The translations under genes and the position numbers were made by a program. A stretch of 64,000 nt of DNA from Glandiceps talaboti (Eukaryota; Hemichordata; Enteropneusta; Spengelidae), in assembly GCF_964340395.1 (NCBI RefSeq), contig NC_135554.1, positions 25,197,092 to 25,261,091 of the forward strand. Direction: 5' to 3'. Of the stretch, positions 21,030 to 34,700 are shown one piece after another. The notes below the pieces were generated by a model. It saw nothing but the letters and a program-made list of their open reading frames with translations, did no database searches and was not told where the DNA came from. Positions within the stretch are counted from its first letter, which is position 1. Every line of letters begins with the position of its first letter.

Positions 21030-24000
21030 CTAAACAGTCACCATAGGTGGAAGTTTGCCACCAGAGGGCGGTCTTTGTTGAATCATACTTTCCAATTCGT
21101 ACATCTGAGCTCGGAGTCTCTTAATTTCTGTCTTCTGCATATCAATAATCTTTGTATTTTCCAGGCTGGGATCTTGGTCTCTACTTGACTGGGCACTGCT
21201 TGCTGCTATAGCACTTGTAGTAGCATCAGGTAGTGGCTGGTTCTTGTTCTTACGACTGATACCCAACGCAGCTTCAAGATCATGCACTTGAGTTCTAGCT
21301 ATCTTCAGTTCTCGTCTCAGATCATTTATTTCTTTGATCAAAGACACATTTTCCTGAAAAAGTTAAGAAATCTTAGTTAAATCTTATGTTCTCTAAGACA
21401 GAGACATTTACAGGTTGATGTGTATTATTTCTACTAATACAGTTACTCTGTTGTTACTTTTCAACATTCGTTCCCTTGTGTACTTGAAATAGGATAATCT
21501 AATCTTAATAATTTCCTTGACTTGTTCCAATCCAATTTTCAATCTCCGACTGAATAGTTGTGCTTGAATTCATGGTAAATAACTGGTGACCAACATACCT
21601 GCATAATTCTAACATTATCAGCTCTGTGAATCTCAGTATCTTTGGCGAGTTTCTTTCGTAGTGAAGAAACACTTTGTTCCAAATGTTTACGTTGACGGCT
21701 GTACTCCCTCTGGATATCTGCATCCACACTAGCTGACTCAGGCTGCAAATAATGACAATACATTCCATTAGTTTACATGTAAATGAACAGGAGGGTGAAC
21801 GTTTGATTAAACAGCTGCTGTGTAGCACCACAGATAAGTAACATGGTTGCACAGTCATGGAATACTGCTATCTTGCAGGTAGGTTATTGACTTCAACCAG
21901 ATACAATATTGTAAACTGAAGAAATCGCAACTATCAACAAGTTTATTTTAGAACATGAAGCCAAGTTTAAAATGTAGCAGAACTGTATTTTCTATGAAAT
22001 ACATATTGCAATGTTGTGGAACTCATATCATCCTGAAAATTTTGTTTTTGTCTTTTAAGATGCTGTTTATGAGGTAGTTTGAATTCATTGAAAAGTCGCA
22101 CCCATATCTGACCATATCACTTATTACAGTGTACTTGGACTGGTGTGTGAAAATGTCACACTAATACTTACTGTATCATCTTGTACATGCTTGGTGTACA
22201 ATTGTTTTATGCTTTCTTTCAACTTCTTGGGATCTTGTATGTAACCTATGCAGTTATGGAGATCAGTCTTGAATCGTCTCAGCATGGCTTCAGAGTCACG
22301 CACCTACAAAAGAAATTAAAACATTACATTTTCAAAATTCAAAATGGAACCTTGGATGTCAAAGACCAAGCATTAGAATTGAACATAACTGAATGAAAAT
22401 ATGGTTTAGTATATATGCACTGACTGTGTGATACAAGCATTACATACACTGCAGATTGGATAGGAATATTTTGACATTTTACAATATTGTGATTGCAGTT
22501 TGTTTTCATAGAATCAATAGTTATGTTGACTATAATTATACATGTATCTATTCTTACCTTCTGTCTTTCCAGATGCATTTCCTTCTCTGTTGCCTTCAGT
22601 TTCTGTCTCAGTTCTGTGATGTTTAATTCTAACTGAGTATTCTGTTTGTGGAATCTCTCCAATTCACTTTCCATCTGGAAACAAAATAGAGAAGTCACTT
22701 TTAATTTGGATTGTAAAGTATTGAGTTTGTAATGATATTGTGTACAGAGACACACAACTGACACGTTGCTGAGTGGTAGAAGACACCTAACACAGGTCCA
22801 AACTTGGTAGTGTAATTTTAGTAAGCTATGTCCCTTCTATCATACTGAAATACAGTCTTTGGATGTCAAAAATTTCCCTGCCAATGATAAACAACCAAAT
22901 ACTGTGTAGGTGAAATAGTTTGAGTTTGACACATGATCAAACTCTACACTTGAATTCATTCCATAACACAGACACTAAAACAGACAATGTACAACATACC
23001 TCCTGTATCTGTTCTTTCATAGCCTTGATGTCATTTTCTCTGGGTTCAATCTGTTTCTTCAATTCCTTGATCTTGTAGTCCAAGACAAACTTGAATTTCT
23101 CCAGCTCTTGGTTCTTCTTCTTGAGATCGTAGATACGTTTCTCCTGTACATTGAAAACCAATACATTTGTAACTTTCAGTAACAGCTGTCTCCTGCACTT
23201 AGTACCGGTACATCAAATTACACTTTACCCCTAAAATTAAATAGTTTACAAGATTCTCCTTTCTTACACACAGATGTTCATTATTGTACTCAATAATTCC
23301 AATGAATTTAACGTTCAGCAGTTTCCATATCCTAATCACGATTGTTGTTATTAAAACTACCCCAAGCCCTAGACACTGGAGAACTCCAATGCCCAAGCTT
23401 ACAACTTTGTTCACACATATATTATATAACAAAATAGAGAAATGTTCTACATTAAATAAAATGATTTGCATTTCCTACTTGTTAGTTGTTTTACTTTCAC
23501 CCCTTTATCTCTCTCCATCTCCATCAAGAATCTATAATTACAAACGCATGCTTTACCTTATCTTGAATGGTCTCATCTCTTTCTTGGATTTCTTTCTTGA
23601 GACCATAGATGTCTTTCTCCAAGGACTTGATGATACCTTGCAGCTTCTGTTGTTCATTTTGAAGTTTCTTGATATCTTCTTTGTGGTCTTCGATCTCTTT
23701 CTGCAGACTGGTAAACTGTGGCAAGTAAAATAAACAAATTCAATTTTATTTTAATACTGTGATTGTGCCAAAAGAAGTGATGTAACAAAAAGAAAATTAT
23801 GGCCCAGTGTCTTGATAGTGTATAGTTCTCAGTTTAACTCTTCATTTTATATCAATAGATGTAATAAGGCTAACATAGTTGCAATGGGCTGTGGACTTAA
23901 AAGAAAGTGCATAAAAAGTAAACCTTAGATTGAAACCAAAGAATTACAACCTTTCCACTCATATACCATGATACCGATCACACATGTACACAAAAGGCAG

Positions 24001-27000
24001 TTTTTCACAAATGCAAGAGGAAATCCAAGTTTTCATTTGTCTGACAAAACCTACCTTTTTCCTCATAATACCAGTTTCTCCTTTCAATCTGAGATTGGCT
24101 TCCTTTTCATCTCTTAGTTTCCTTTCATATTTGTTCTTGATGTCCAAGATTTCTCTGTCTGCATCTTCTTCAATCTGTTTCTTAGTTTCATCATATTCAC
24201 GACTCTGTTGTCTAGACTCATCATTGGCCTAGGAAGGAAACATAAAGTTCCAATTACTGAAAATGTTGAAAAAGTTTCGTATAAAGTTTCTTTCCATAAA
24301 CTGTGTAGCTAACAACTTGAGACTGATAGTAATGATGGGGAAACTGTAGAAAAATGCTATCTATGATCAGTATTGCACAGACTGCTGAACAACAAGTCTG
24401 TGTGTATGGAGAAACACTTCAGTTTTGTGTTTATTGACATTCCACCAGTATCATGAATGTGTCTTGTTATCTGTGTATACATAAATGAGTACAAAAATAA
24501 TTGTAAACATCCAACCAGGTTGAATTTCAATGCTGCTATATACCAAAACCAATTGAAATTACACAGTGTGATCACGCAAACCTCTTGATTATTTCTTGAT
24601 AACCTTTTCACCATATTCTGTTACAGCATAAAACCTACCATAAGAATATCTTCACATTTTCATTTCTGTTTCAACACAGACATTTATTCCTGTTTGTTTT
24701 TTAGTTCCATACCTGATCTAACTGAGTGATCTTTTCTTGTAATTTAGCTTCATAATATTCAGTCAGTTCCTCCAAAGCTTGTTCTTTGGATTCTTCCATT
24801 TCTTGCAGCTGTCTTTCATAATCTTCCTGCATCTTTTGACTCTTGGCTTGCAGTTCTTGGTATTTTTCATATTCCAACATTAACTTCTGATTGTTGGCCG
24901 ACTCTGTAAATTCAAGTGTACATAATAATTAAGACATGCAGTAATGTTTATACATTTTCTAGGAAATATCAATGCACAAAGTACAGAGTTTCACACTCTA
25001 TTTTTCTGTCACAAGAACTTTCAACATGAACAAAAATACTTCTGCATCAACACTTTATAAACCAATACAATTCTACTTCTTTCTATTTACTATTTGTATT
25101 TTGACAGCAAACTGCAGTAAAAGTAAGAGGGTTATATCTATGCCCACACCTACAATGACTGACAAACACTTACCACAATGACTGACAGACACTTACAACA
25201 ATGACTGACAGACACTTACAACAATGACTGACAGACACTTACCACAATGACTGACAGACACTTACCACAATGACTGACAGACACTTACAACAATGACTGA
25301 CAGACACTTACCACAATGACTGACAGACACTTACCACAATGACTGACAGACACTTACAACAATGACTGACAGACACTTACAACAATGACTGACAGACACT
25401 TACAACAATGACTGACAGACACTTACCCAAATCTTGCAGTTCTTTGGCATGTTTCTCCAAACTCTCAGCCAATTCTTCTTCATGTTTAGCTTCTTCTTTG
25501 TCTTTGTCAGTCTTCAAGACTTGATTCTTCGTCTTAAGAGACTCCATTTCTTGGATGAACTTCTCAGTCAGTTCTTTGATCTTTTCATTGTAGTTCATGT
25601 CTTTCAACCTAAGTTGGTATTCATTCTCCATCTTTAACTCATCAACACGTGTCTTCAACTCTCCCATCATGGAATTCTGTCAAATGTACAAAGTAGAGAT
25701 GAAGTTTACAAACTGTACAAAAAATGGTGGCTGATCATTTCAAAAGAAGTTGAAATGATTACAAGTAACAAAGACTGATACAAATTACATCTCATGTAAT
25801 ACAAGGAAACTGAAAATTCATGGCTCATTAAAATAAATTTACACATAACATTTCTAGCGTTCAAATCTTTTCCAGCTTTATTTATACACAATTTCTACAG
25901 AACACAATATTTCTAATTATTTGGAATGTATAGATTTGACAGTGGTAATTATCATCTATATCATACTGACTGTCACAACTGTAAGATTTGATATACAAAA
26001 TAATAACTAATTTAAACTATATCCTCACCATACTAGTACTATGCTATTAATCAAAAATGCTAGATTATTTGTGATGTCAATATTTACCTTCTCCTCCAGA
26101 TCAGATTTGGTAATGAGAATCTCTTCAGCATAACCGATCTCCTTGTCTCGTTTCAGACCACGGCCTTCTTTGTCAGTTATCTTCCATATCATCAACATAG
26201 CATCTTCTGATACAGTCAGTAAGTATTGGTCATCATAGGTGATTCGCATCTACAAGAAGACAATATTTCAAAAATTGTATGAGATTCACAGAAAACAGAA
26301 TTATTTATGATATCTTTATGACACATTTTCACTATATATGAAATTCATATTTGCTCTATTTTAAACATCTAACAGAAAACAAGAGTTACTCTTAAAAGGT
26401 TTATAGTTTGTATCAACAAGACTCTGTGCTTTCATATCAATAAATCATCTACTTTCTATCAGCAGCACATCATCATATTATAAAAATGAAGACTATGTAG
26501 AAAATTCCAAACAACTTTTTAAAAACTTTACTTTAAGTCTCTACCTTTATTTGTTGCCATGCAAGGATTAACTCAAAGATGAAACCTTACAAATTTGAAT
26601 TGCTAATCCCACAAACTGACATACCTTAGTTATAGCTCCAGCATGCCCCATATACTCTGACCATTCTCCAGGTAGTGTAAGTGGAAATTTCATGGAACGG
26701 AGTGCACCACTGCTTGTACCGGCAAATAACATCCTACCACTGTGTGACATTGACACTTGAGTCAAAGTCATATTATTGGCTTCCACATCACGTAATATCT
26801 GTGAGTCTGAGATCTCCTTGAGAGTGCAGTCAGTGCCAACAGCAAAGGTGGTCTTGCCATCTGGTGTGATTGCAACACTAGTATAGCTGCAGGACTTGAG
26901 GACACTTTCACCTTCTCTCTTACCAGTGAATGCATTCCATTCATAGACTGCACCATCCATACCACATGATACAATTTTACTGTCATCAGAACTCCATACT

Positions 27001-30000
27001 ACAGAGCGTACTTTACCATTGTGACCCTTCAAGTTGTTGATGTTTTCAAAGGTGGTGGATGAATAGATCTGAATAACGTTGCCATGGACAGCAGCAAATA
27101 AATGACCTCCATTGCTGAATGAACACTGTGTGGTAAAAATAAAATTATGACTTTAAATATATATTGTGATTCTTGAAAGTTTATTTCCAACATAGATGAG
27201 TATATTAAAGCAAAAGTTCAATGACACTTTATGAAAATTAATAAAATTGACATCATTCTTCCTTCTATTATTCTATTTAAATTGTTGTACATGATTTTAA
27301 GCAGAATTTCAGCGGCAAAGAGTGTAAAATCTGTAGATTGTCAATTTCACTGTAAACGATATTACATAAATAACTTTAAAAGTTGTAATCTCACCTCACG
27401 ACAACCTCTGATGGTGAATTCTTTAAATATACGGATATCGTCAATAAGTAGATTCATTAGACGGAGTTTGTCACTGAAACCAACAAGGATGTAGAGACCA
27501 GATGGATGCAATGCAATACTGTAGGCTTCCTCCTGGAATTCTTTGTATAACTCAAGAGAACTGTAAGAAAGTCACACATGATATGATTTAGAAGAGAATA
27601 TATTAGCATGTCCTATTGTATATTTCAAAACACATAAACAGATGTTTGAATTATAGCTTAATTTCTTTGTCATCACTATGTAGACTGCTGTATTGAAAGT
27701 AGTCTGTAAAATATATCATGTAGTGCCATGCTAGGTCTGATGGGGCTGAACAACATGGCGTATCTTACATTCTACTATGTAAAGTTTAACATTTATTTAT
27801 AAGTTAAAGTGACATCAATGGCAATTTGTTTCTGATAACATAATTTACCATACTCTGCTAAAAGTACTTCATATTTCATAATATAACTCAGCATAGTAAC
27901 TCCATGACTAGTTTTACGATTGCAGATCTACTTACTTGGTTTCATAGTTCCATATACGAATGGATCTATCGACAGAACAGGTGGCAATCAAAGGTTTTCT
28001 GATACACACATCTAAACCAGTAATAGAACCATAATGGAATGGTTGGGCCAACACTTCAAATGTTGCCTGATCTCCCTGCACAAACAAACAAACACAGAAT
28101 ATCAATATCACAAAATTACCTACAAATGTGTGGTCAGTACAAATATTTGTTATAATATGCCATCAAACTTACACTTTGATTCTTTTTACAGGAAAGACAA
28201 ATAATAATGGTTGTAATGCAGGGTATACATGGAGTATTGTTATAGCAGAATGACTCCATTATACAGCCTGTAAATACTAAGAATCTTAAACTATTAATCT
28301 TACCTTTCCTATATCAGCACTAGATAAACCCATGCAGTATAACTGGTTGGTCTTGGTACTAGCTACCAATGTTTCTTCGGATGGACTTACAGTTAACCAA
28401 TTGACTTCATGGTTTTCAGTTTTACTAGGGTCTGCACTGGTTGAAGGATCCTGAGGAACCTGTGGGTAATATGAAATATTTCAATAAACACAATGTACAT
28501 ATTGCAAAACTAACAAATTACAGTATGCAATGCCAATCTCAATGACAGATATACTTTATACAAACATTTATAAGTTCTGATCACTGTGTGTGACACACTA
28601 CTTAATATACTAAATTTATCAATGAATCGGTAAAAATAACACTTTTGTATACAATTTACAATTTACCATAATAATACACCAGTCTTGTTTTCTTACAACT
28701 AAATAACCTTACCTTGATCTCCCTAGTCTTCTTGTAGGACTCTTTGTCATCAGTTTTTTCATAAAGATGAACAGTACCACTGCCACCTGAGCATGCAAAT
28801 CCCTTGGAATATGCCACAACTGCTGTCACTTTGGGTGGACCAGTAGGTGGAGGGGGTTCTTCTTCAGAGATGCTACCCATTCTTTCTCTGCAAATGACAC
28901 ATACCATATGGTCAGTTCAAGTTAAAAAGTAATAATTCATCTCTGAAGTAATGGTTCAAAGACATCTCAAGTGATAGACTACTTTTCTACCTTTTTGTCT
29001 ATGGTTGTGTCATCATTTCAAATCAGTTAAAGCTACATCTCAGACCACTATACTCATAATCTGATGTTACCCTGAAATGTACTCTGGTTTTCTAGTCTGA
29101 AAGATCCAGGCATTCCTTTCGCTTACATAATACACTCTCTAAGCAATGGCTGGGCCTTTCAAACTTGTGCTTTACCAACATAATTATAGCATCACAAGTC
29201 ATCATATAGTTTCCTTCAACATAATAAGTGATCTGTTATGTCTGAAATGCTAATAACACTGTGTAATAAATGTCAGATTACCAGCTCAATGAACTCATAG
29301 CCTAAAAGATCTAGTCGTTCTTTCCACTTAATGTAATAACTTCCTATAGTGGGGTAGCGAGTGGTTACTTAAGTGAACCAACGACTTGATCGTTCAGACT
29401 TATGAACTCAGTGTTGCTACATACAGTGGTCTCATATATCATACATCAGATAATCCATAATTTCACTTAAAATTTCATAAAAATTGACTTACTTATCCTC
29501 TGATTTATGAGAAGAGAACTGAATAGACAATTCACTCTTCAATTCACCAGTCTCAAATAATAGTAAACGACCAGTATCCGTACCAACTATCACCCTCTCA
29601 TCTGACACCCAGGCATGTGACAAGTAATTCTGTGGTTCCATCTTCTGGAAGGCAAACTGTTTGAGGTTGCCTTCACTGTAGCGGAACAGTTTGAATATAC
29701 CATTGCCTACAACACATAATTGTGTGTTGTCTTGAGGATTGAAAGATATCTGTAGAGAAATGAATATATAAGAGCTTGTTAAATATATACGGCAACAAAT
29801 ACGACTTCACACGCTTTACTTTATGTCTGTGAATTGTCATTTTATAACTGATGAGATAAGTTGATTAAATTGAATCTATGTCTTTATTTTCAAACATGAC
29901 ATATATATCATATAATAGTTAATTCAGCATCTGTGGGTTCACTATAAATTCAGTTCAGTTATAAGACAAGATTGAAGATGGTTAATGTTGATTCAGATAT

Positions 30001-30620
30001 TATGCTGTGAATATATTTTAGTTGCATTAGTAACATGCCAATGAAAGTAATCTCAAGTAAAATAAACCAGAAATTGAAAGAAATATTAATGATGTGTGTG
30101 CTGAATGTATACATTTCTGTCAATATTTTGTTTGTTTGTTATTACTCACCTGATAGACATCATTATTTTGTTGGTTTGTTGTTTTGGTGACTGCCATGAC
30201 CTTTGACTTTTCCCAAGTCCAGTAGAGAAGAGTCCAGTCAGGACGGCCACCTTGAGCAATCAAGTATTTGGAATCTGGACTGAAAGCTAAGCTGACAAAC
30301 TCTGTAGACTGGACCTCACTGGAACTCAACACTTTCCTCTTCCTCAATGAGTGAAGATCATAGATGGTTATAGTGGCTTTCTCTGCCCCTTTCTCAGCAA
30401 TGGCGGCATATCTACGGTTTGGACTCACACACATTGCTGTTGTGCCTAAGCTCTTATCTGAGCCTGGAATGAATTTTTGTGACTTTTGATCAATGTTATA
30501 AAGGATGATGTTGGATCCCACAGGGTATACAATTGTCTGTTCATCTTGGTAGCATATGTTGCCAACTACCTCCCCTTTCAGACCAAACACATGGCGTGCT
30601 TGTGCCACTGCAATCGACAT
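21030..30620 (-). CDS. CFAP57: Cilia- and flagella-associated protein 57 (WDR65)
   Basis: Axonemal WD-repeat/coiled-coil protein that helps dock a subset of inner dynein arms in motile cilia; human mutations affect ciliary motility. Seventeen coding exons, 5' to 3': 30620-30150, 29749-29493, 28887-28713, 28459-28304, 28075-27936, 27560-27395, 27125-26625, 26249-26088, 25676-25427, 24903-24713, 24228-24055, 23715-23557, 23143-23000, 22674-22558, 22303-22172, 21742-21599, 21353-21030. Phases agree at every junction, giving 1220 aa (human about 1250). Residues 1 to about 670 carry WD-type repeats (for example [20 protein letters not shown]); about 680-1190 is Lys/Glu/Gln-rich coiled coil; the tail ends [13 protein letters not shown]. 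Start [18 protein letters not shown] matches the family start. Exon 9 abuts an array of repeated donors. A 5' noncoding exon is upstream. Confidence 0.97.
25150..25427 (-). repeat. 23-bp tandem array of CFAP57 exon 9 donor
   Basis: Twelve units of 23 bp on the minus strand, each containing GTAAGTGTCTGTCAGTCATT (one unit with a single change). The unit nearest exon 9 supplies the true donor, TTGG|GTAAGT at 25427/25426; eleven more GTAAGT sites follow every 23 bp down to 25173. Some units read GGTAAGT and some TGTAAGT. Read-through in frame ends at a stop 50 nt into the array. Confidence 0.95.
29040..29440. other. CFAP57 intron 2 segment with diverged duplications
   Basis: A segment around 29090-29140 (AAAGATCCAG... 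TTACATAATA) resembles one at 29300-29345 (AAAGATCTAG... TAATGTAATAA). AGACCACT near 29042 and AGTGGTCT near 29421 form a weak terminal inverted repeat. Possibly an old MITE; not proven. Confidence 0.3.
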
Positions 30621-30659
30621 CTTGGCTGCTGTTTATGGCTAGCCAACTGAGACTACTAT
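30621..30659 (-). other. CFAP57 5' UTR part of coding exon 1
   Basis: A strong acceptor, CTCTTTCCACAG, ends at 30660 on the minus strand, 39 nt before the ATG. This implies an upstream noncoding exon. Confidence 0.6.
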
Positions 30660-31282
30660 CTGTGGAAAGAGCAAAGGTAATTACATAATATTAAATGAAA
30701 TGGTATAAATACATGACCATATCATATCACAATTTTACTCTAGTCTCTACATTTATATTATTATGATGATCAACAAAAAAAACAAGTTGCAAAATTCTTG
30801 AATTGTAGAATTTTGGGAGAATCCATTACATCTTAATAATAACACTAGCTAGTTTGTACTGTCACGTTATGTAAAACAAGAAAGTTCAGATAATCTAATT
30901 ATCCTAGTGACTAGTGTATCTGTTTTGATTAATCAGTGATACAAGCTAGTAGTAGCGGGGTCAGATTATCAACGTCATGAATGTCATTATTTCAGTCTAT
31001 AATGCACTTCATAGATCTTGATAAATATTACTTGACGTCAAAATATTTTCTAATGGAAGTTTTGCCTTACTGCGACTAATATACAGAAATGTTGGCAAGC
31101 TGGTGCGCCATATCGATCAATTAAAGTGACCATATCAAACCAAGGCGCCGATAAGAAGCCATACAACTTACAACTTATACAAGATCATGTACTTTACTGC
31201 GATATTTGAGGTAGATTTTTACCATCAAGTATTCACAAACCTTTGAAATATATTATCATTGGTACAAAATCTTAGATCTTAC

Positions 31283-31375
31283 CTTCTATTCGGCCGAAAG
31301 GTGCTTAACTACAGTGGATAATGTGTTTACTGATCACAGAACTGTGCCACGATCAGTTCTGTGGTTGTTGTGTTC
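31283..31375 (-). other. CFAP57 5' noncoding exon
   Basis: Donor GAAG|GTAAGAT (exon end 31283) matches the acceptor at 30660 and would define a 623-bp 5' UTR intron. The 5' boundary is a guess set by the X-box just upstream. Confidence 0.5.
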
Positions 31376-31747
31376 TATTGGTGTTGCTATGTCAACTGGG
31401 CATGCGCAGAAATCAACATAATAACCTCTTGCACTAAGTACGGAATTTAGAGGAATGGGTAGAAGCATGGTTCTCATAAGGAAGGTGACGCTCATCACAT
31501 TTTATAATTTACTTTATGATATTGTAATATATATTCAAATGACTCGATTCATCGATGATTCGTCGAGCTTCTTAAAAGATATAAAAAATATATAGAAAAC
31601 GAGGCTATAACAGCGCCACCTACGATAAAACGATCATTCTGCCTTTTCAAAATGGCAGCCTCCATGTAAGTTTTACGGAATCTAAACACATTGGACGTTT
31701 CTCTTGCTTGGTTTCTCCTGTATATCGATCCTGTGAAATGCACCGCG
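31376..31747. promoter_or_regulatory. Head-to-head CFAP57/ALKBH7 promoter with RFX X-box
   Basis: GTTGCTATGTCAAC at 31383-31396 is a near-palindromic RFX X-box, the standard switch for ciliary genes, placed just upstream of the CFAP57 noncoding exon. GCATGCGCA at about 31400 resembles an NRF1 half-site. AAAATGGCAGCC at about 31649 resembles YY1 and includes a five-codon upstream ORF (31652-31669) ahead of ALKBH7. Roughly 0.3 kb separates the two inferred start regions. Confidence 0.65.
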
Positions 31748-34700
31748 ATGCTGCTATTACGGTTCAGCCAGAGACTTCTTGGCATATCTTCAATTTGCCC
31801 TAAACGTGTGAGATGTAGCACCCCAAGGGCACTTTTTTCTACCAACTCGGCGGAGAACCCGATCGGCAAAGCTGCAATCGACGACTTCTATTATTTTCAT
31901 GATGGATGCAACGACGATGTTAAGAAGGCCGTTATAGATGGCTATAAGATACAGTTAGATTTTATTACCGAAGACGAAGAACAGTCGCTGAGTAAAGAGA
32001 TTGACACGTACATGAAAAGACTGCGATATGAATATGATCACTGGGACGATGTAAGGAGGCGCACTATTTTCAATTTGATACCTCAGTGAGACGAAATACA
32101 TTTGATCTTAACTACGATGGCAAAAATCAACATTGATCACTAAGTCAGTTTGTCTGTACAACTTTCTGTTGAAGATGTGGCAGTTACAGAGTTACTGAGT
32201 TTTCCTTTTATTTGCTGTGTTTGCCAAAAGTTGAATTAAAAAATTGGTAAAAACGTTCAAAACTGATCCGTTAATGAAACTGTAATAATATCTTGAACTG
32301 AATACACGTTTTCATCTTAAACCGGCTAAAAGTATCTCAATTGATTGCTACCTTTTGGTATTTAATGAATTGATTGAATAGAATCCTTCTGTATAGTGCA
32401 TTGGGTTTAAATGAATTTGATAATAGTAATAATAATAATGATATGACAACAAATACTTTTCACAATACATTAAATGACACTCTTGCTGACTTATATATAC
32501 ATTTATCAATATCTTCTTGCCGTTCTTGTAGGCAATACATGGCTACAGAGAAACTGAATTCTCTCGATGGTCACAACGAAATAGTCAGATAATACAACGT
32601 GTTCGTGACATTGCCTTTCCTGATAATGTAGCACAGCTATCTCAAGTACATGTGATTGATTTAGCTAAGGATGGCTATATCAAACCACACATTGATAGTG
32701 TAAGGGTAAGTATTCAAAAGCATTCTTTGTTTCAAGGACTGCCTGTTATCATCAATTCAATGACAAGGTTGACTAGCCCTAGTTGCCTTGATTACATTTT
32801 CATACATTTGTTTTCACAGTCAAAATGACACATAAGCCTGCCTTGCTATATTCAAAACATATTACTAGCCAGAATGAAATTTGAAAGATGTATTAATATA
32901 CTAGCCAGGCTTTTACATAAATCCTAAAATTTTGTTCCCAGAAAAGATTTTTAATAGTGTAAATGTAATAATAAGTAAAATTTACCATACAATAATAATA
33001 ATTAATACTTTAATTTGTATACTGGGGTTTTCCACATGAAATATTACAGATAAAGTGGATACAGTGTTTAAAGTGAATGAAAAACAACAATCAGATATTT
33101 TTATAATATGCAGATTTTAACATTTGTGTATCAACATTCATCATTGCTCACAAATCTATATTTGAAAGAGGCAGAAATAAGTCTGACTGGACTTTTCCTT
33201 TAAGTTGATAGCAGTAATCAATACTATACAAGTGTACTAAAGTCAGAAATAAGTCTGACTGGAGTTCAAACATTTTCTTTATTTTTCCTATAAAATAGTT
33301 TGACATAGAGCCTTGTTAAATCCAAGTCTTACTGACAAGAGACTTCATCATATTCCAATCAGATGATAAATGATACAATTCATAATTTGTTTAATTATGA
33401 TATGTCTTTATTTTCAGTTCTGTGGTAACACCATCACAGGTCTAAGTCTTCTATCGCCATCTATAATGAGACTTGTACATGACAAGAACAAACACATACA
33501 AATTGATGTCCTGCTTCATCCAAGGTCCCTCTACATAATGAGGTAAGTTACAGGGTCAAAGGTCACCATGTGTGATGATCTTATAGATTTGGGTCATAGG
33601 TCACTGTAATGATATGATCTCTACATTAGTATCTAATGAATAATACATGAGATCATCATGAAAATGACATCATAATCATGGCATACATATGTCAATATTA
33701 TGTAAATAAAGTACTATAGTTGTAATGAGCCTCCCTGAACATAACAGTCACCAAATAATGAGGCTTAAATATCAACCAAGGCAATCTCATCATATTTTGA
33801 ATCTGTCCCATTGAAATGGTGTATGCTTATGAGAGCAAATTTGTTATTTTCATTTTAAAGTAGAATGTGCCTTGGAAATAAACTCTTTAAAACTTTTGCA
33901 GTTTACTTTGCTCAAGAAAACTCCAACCTATTCTCAGATAAAATCAAGTTTTTTAAATAGAAGTCAAAATGATATCAAAATTAAGCCATTTGAAAATCCA
34001 ATATGGCTGCCAAATCCAATATGGCCACCTAATACTGCATGAACACTGGGGGGAAATAAGACTGATGATTTCCTTGAAACCAGACAGTGAAACCCCAAAT
34101 TTCTTTATTATTTCAAAAGTACCAGGAACAAGTTTTCACATTACTTAGTTTGGAGAGAATCCAAGAACTCTGATTTTCAGAGAAATTTGCCCCTGGTCCA
34201 TTCTACCTTAACACAACTTTAGATATTGCAAAATGGCTGTCTGTGTATCTGTATTGTAAGCAACTCAAATCATTCTACTCTCCAAAACATTATGCCATGA
34301 GATCAGAAGGTATGAGTACTGGTAGATCTCCAACACTGTAAATATGCCGTCAGTAATTGCCTGTCATTGTCCATATTATCATCTAAGTAACACATGTAGA
34401 ATAGAAAGGAAGAAAAAGTTTTGAAAAAAAGAGAGGAAGAAAATAAAAAGAGGAGTTCTTATTAAAATTTGGACTTGTATGTTGTGTCATGGATCGTACT
34501 AGTTGAGTGATGCTAATGTTACAATCAGTAGGGTCATACTGTGAATACATTTATTTGTACTAACTACTACTACTGTGTATTATTGTAAATTGGACAGTTT
34601 TCTAGTTACGATCAACTAAGGAAGTTTAATATAACAATTTTAAATTGATAGATTTCACTTAACTTTCACCGTAGAATTCATGTAAATTTATCAGTGCAGT

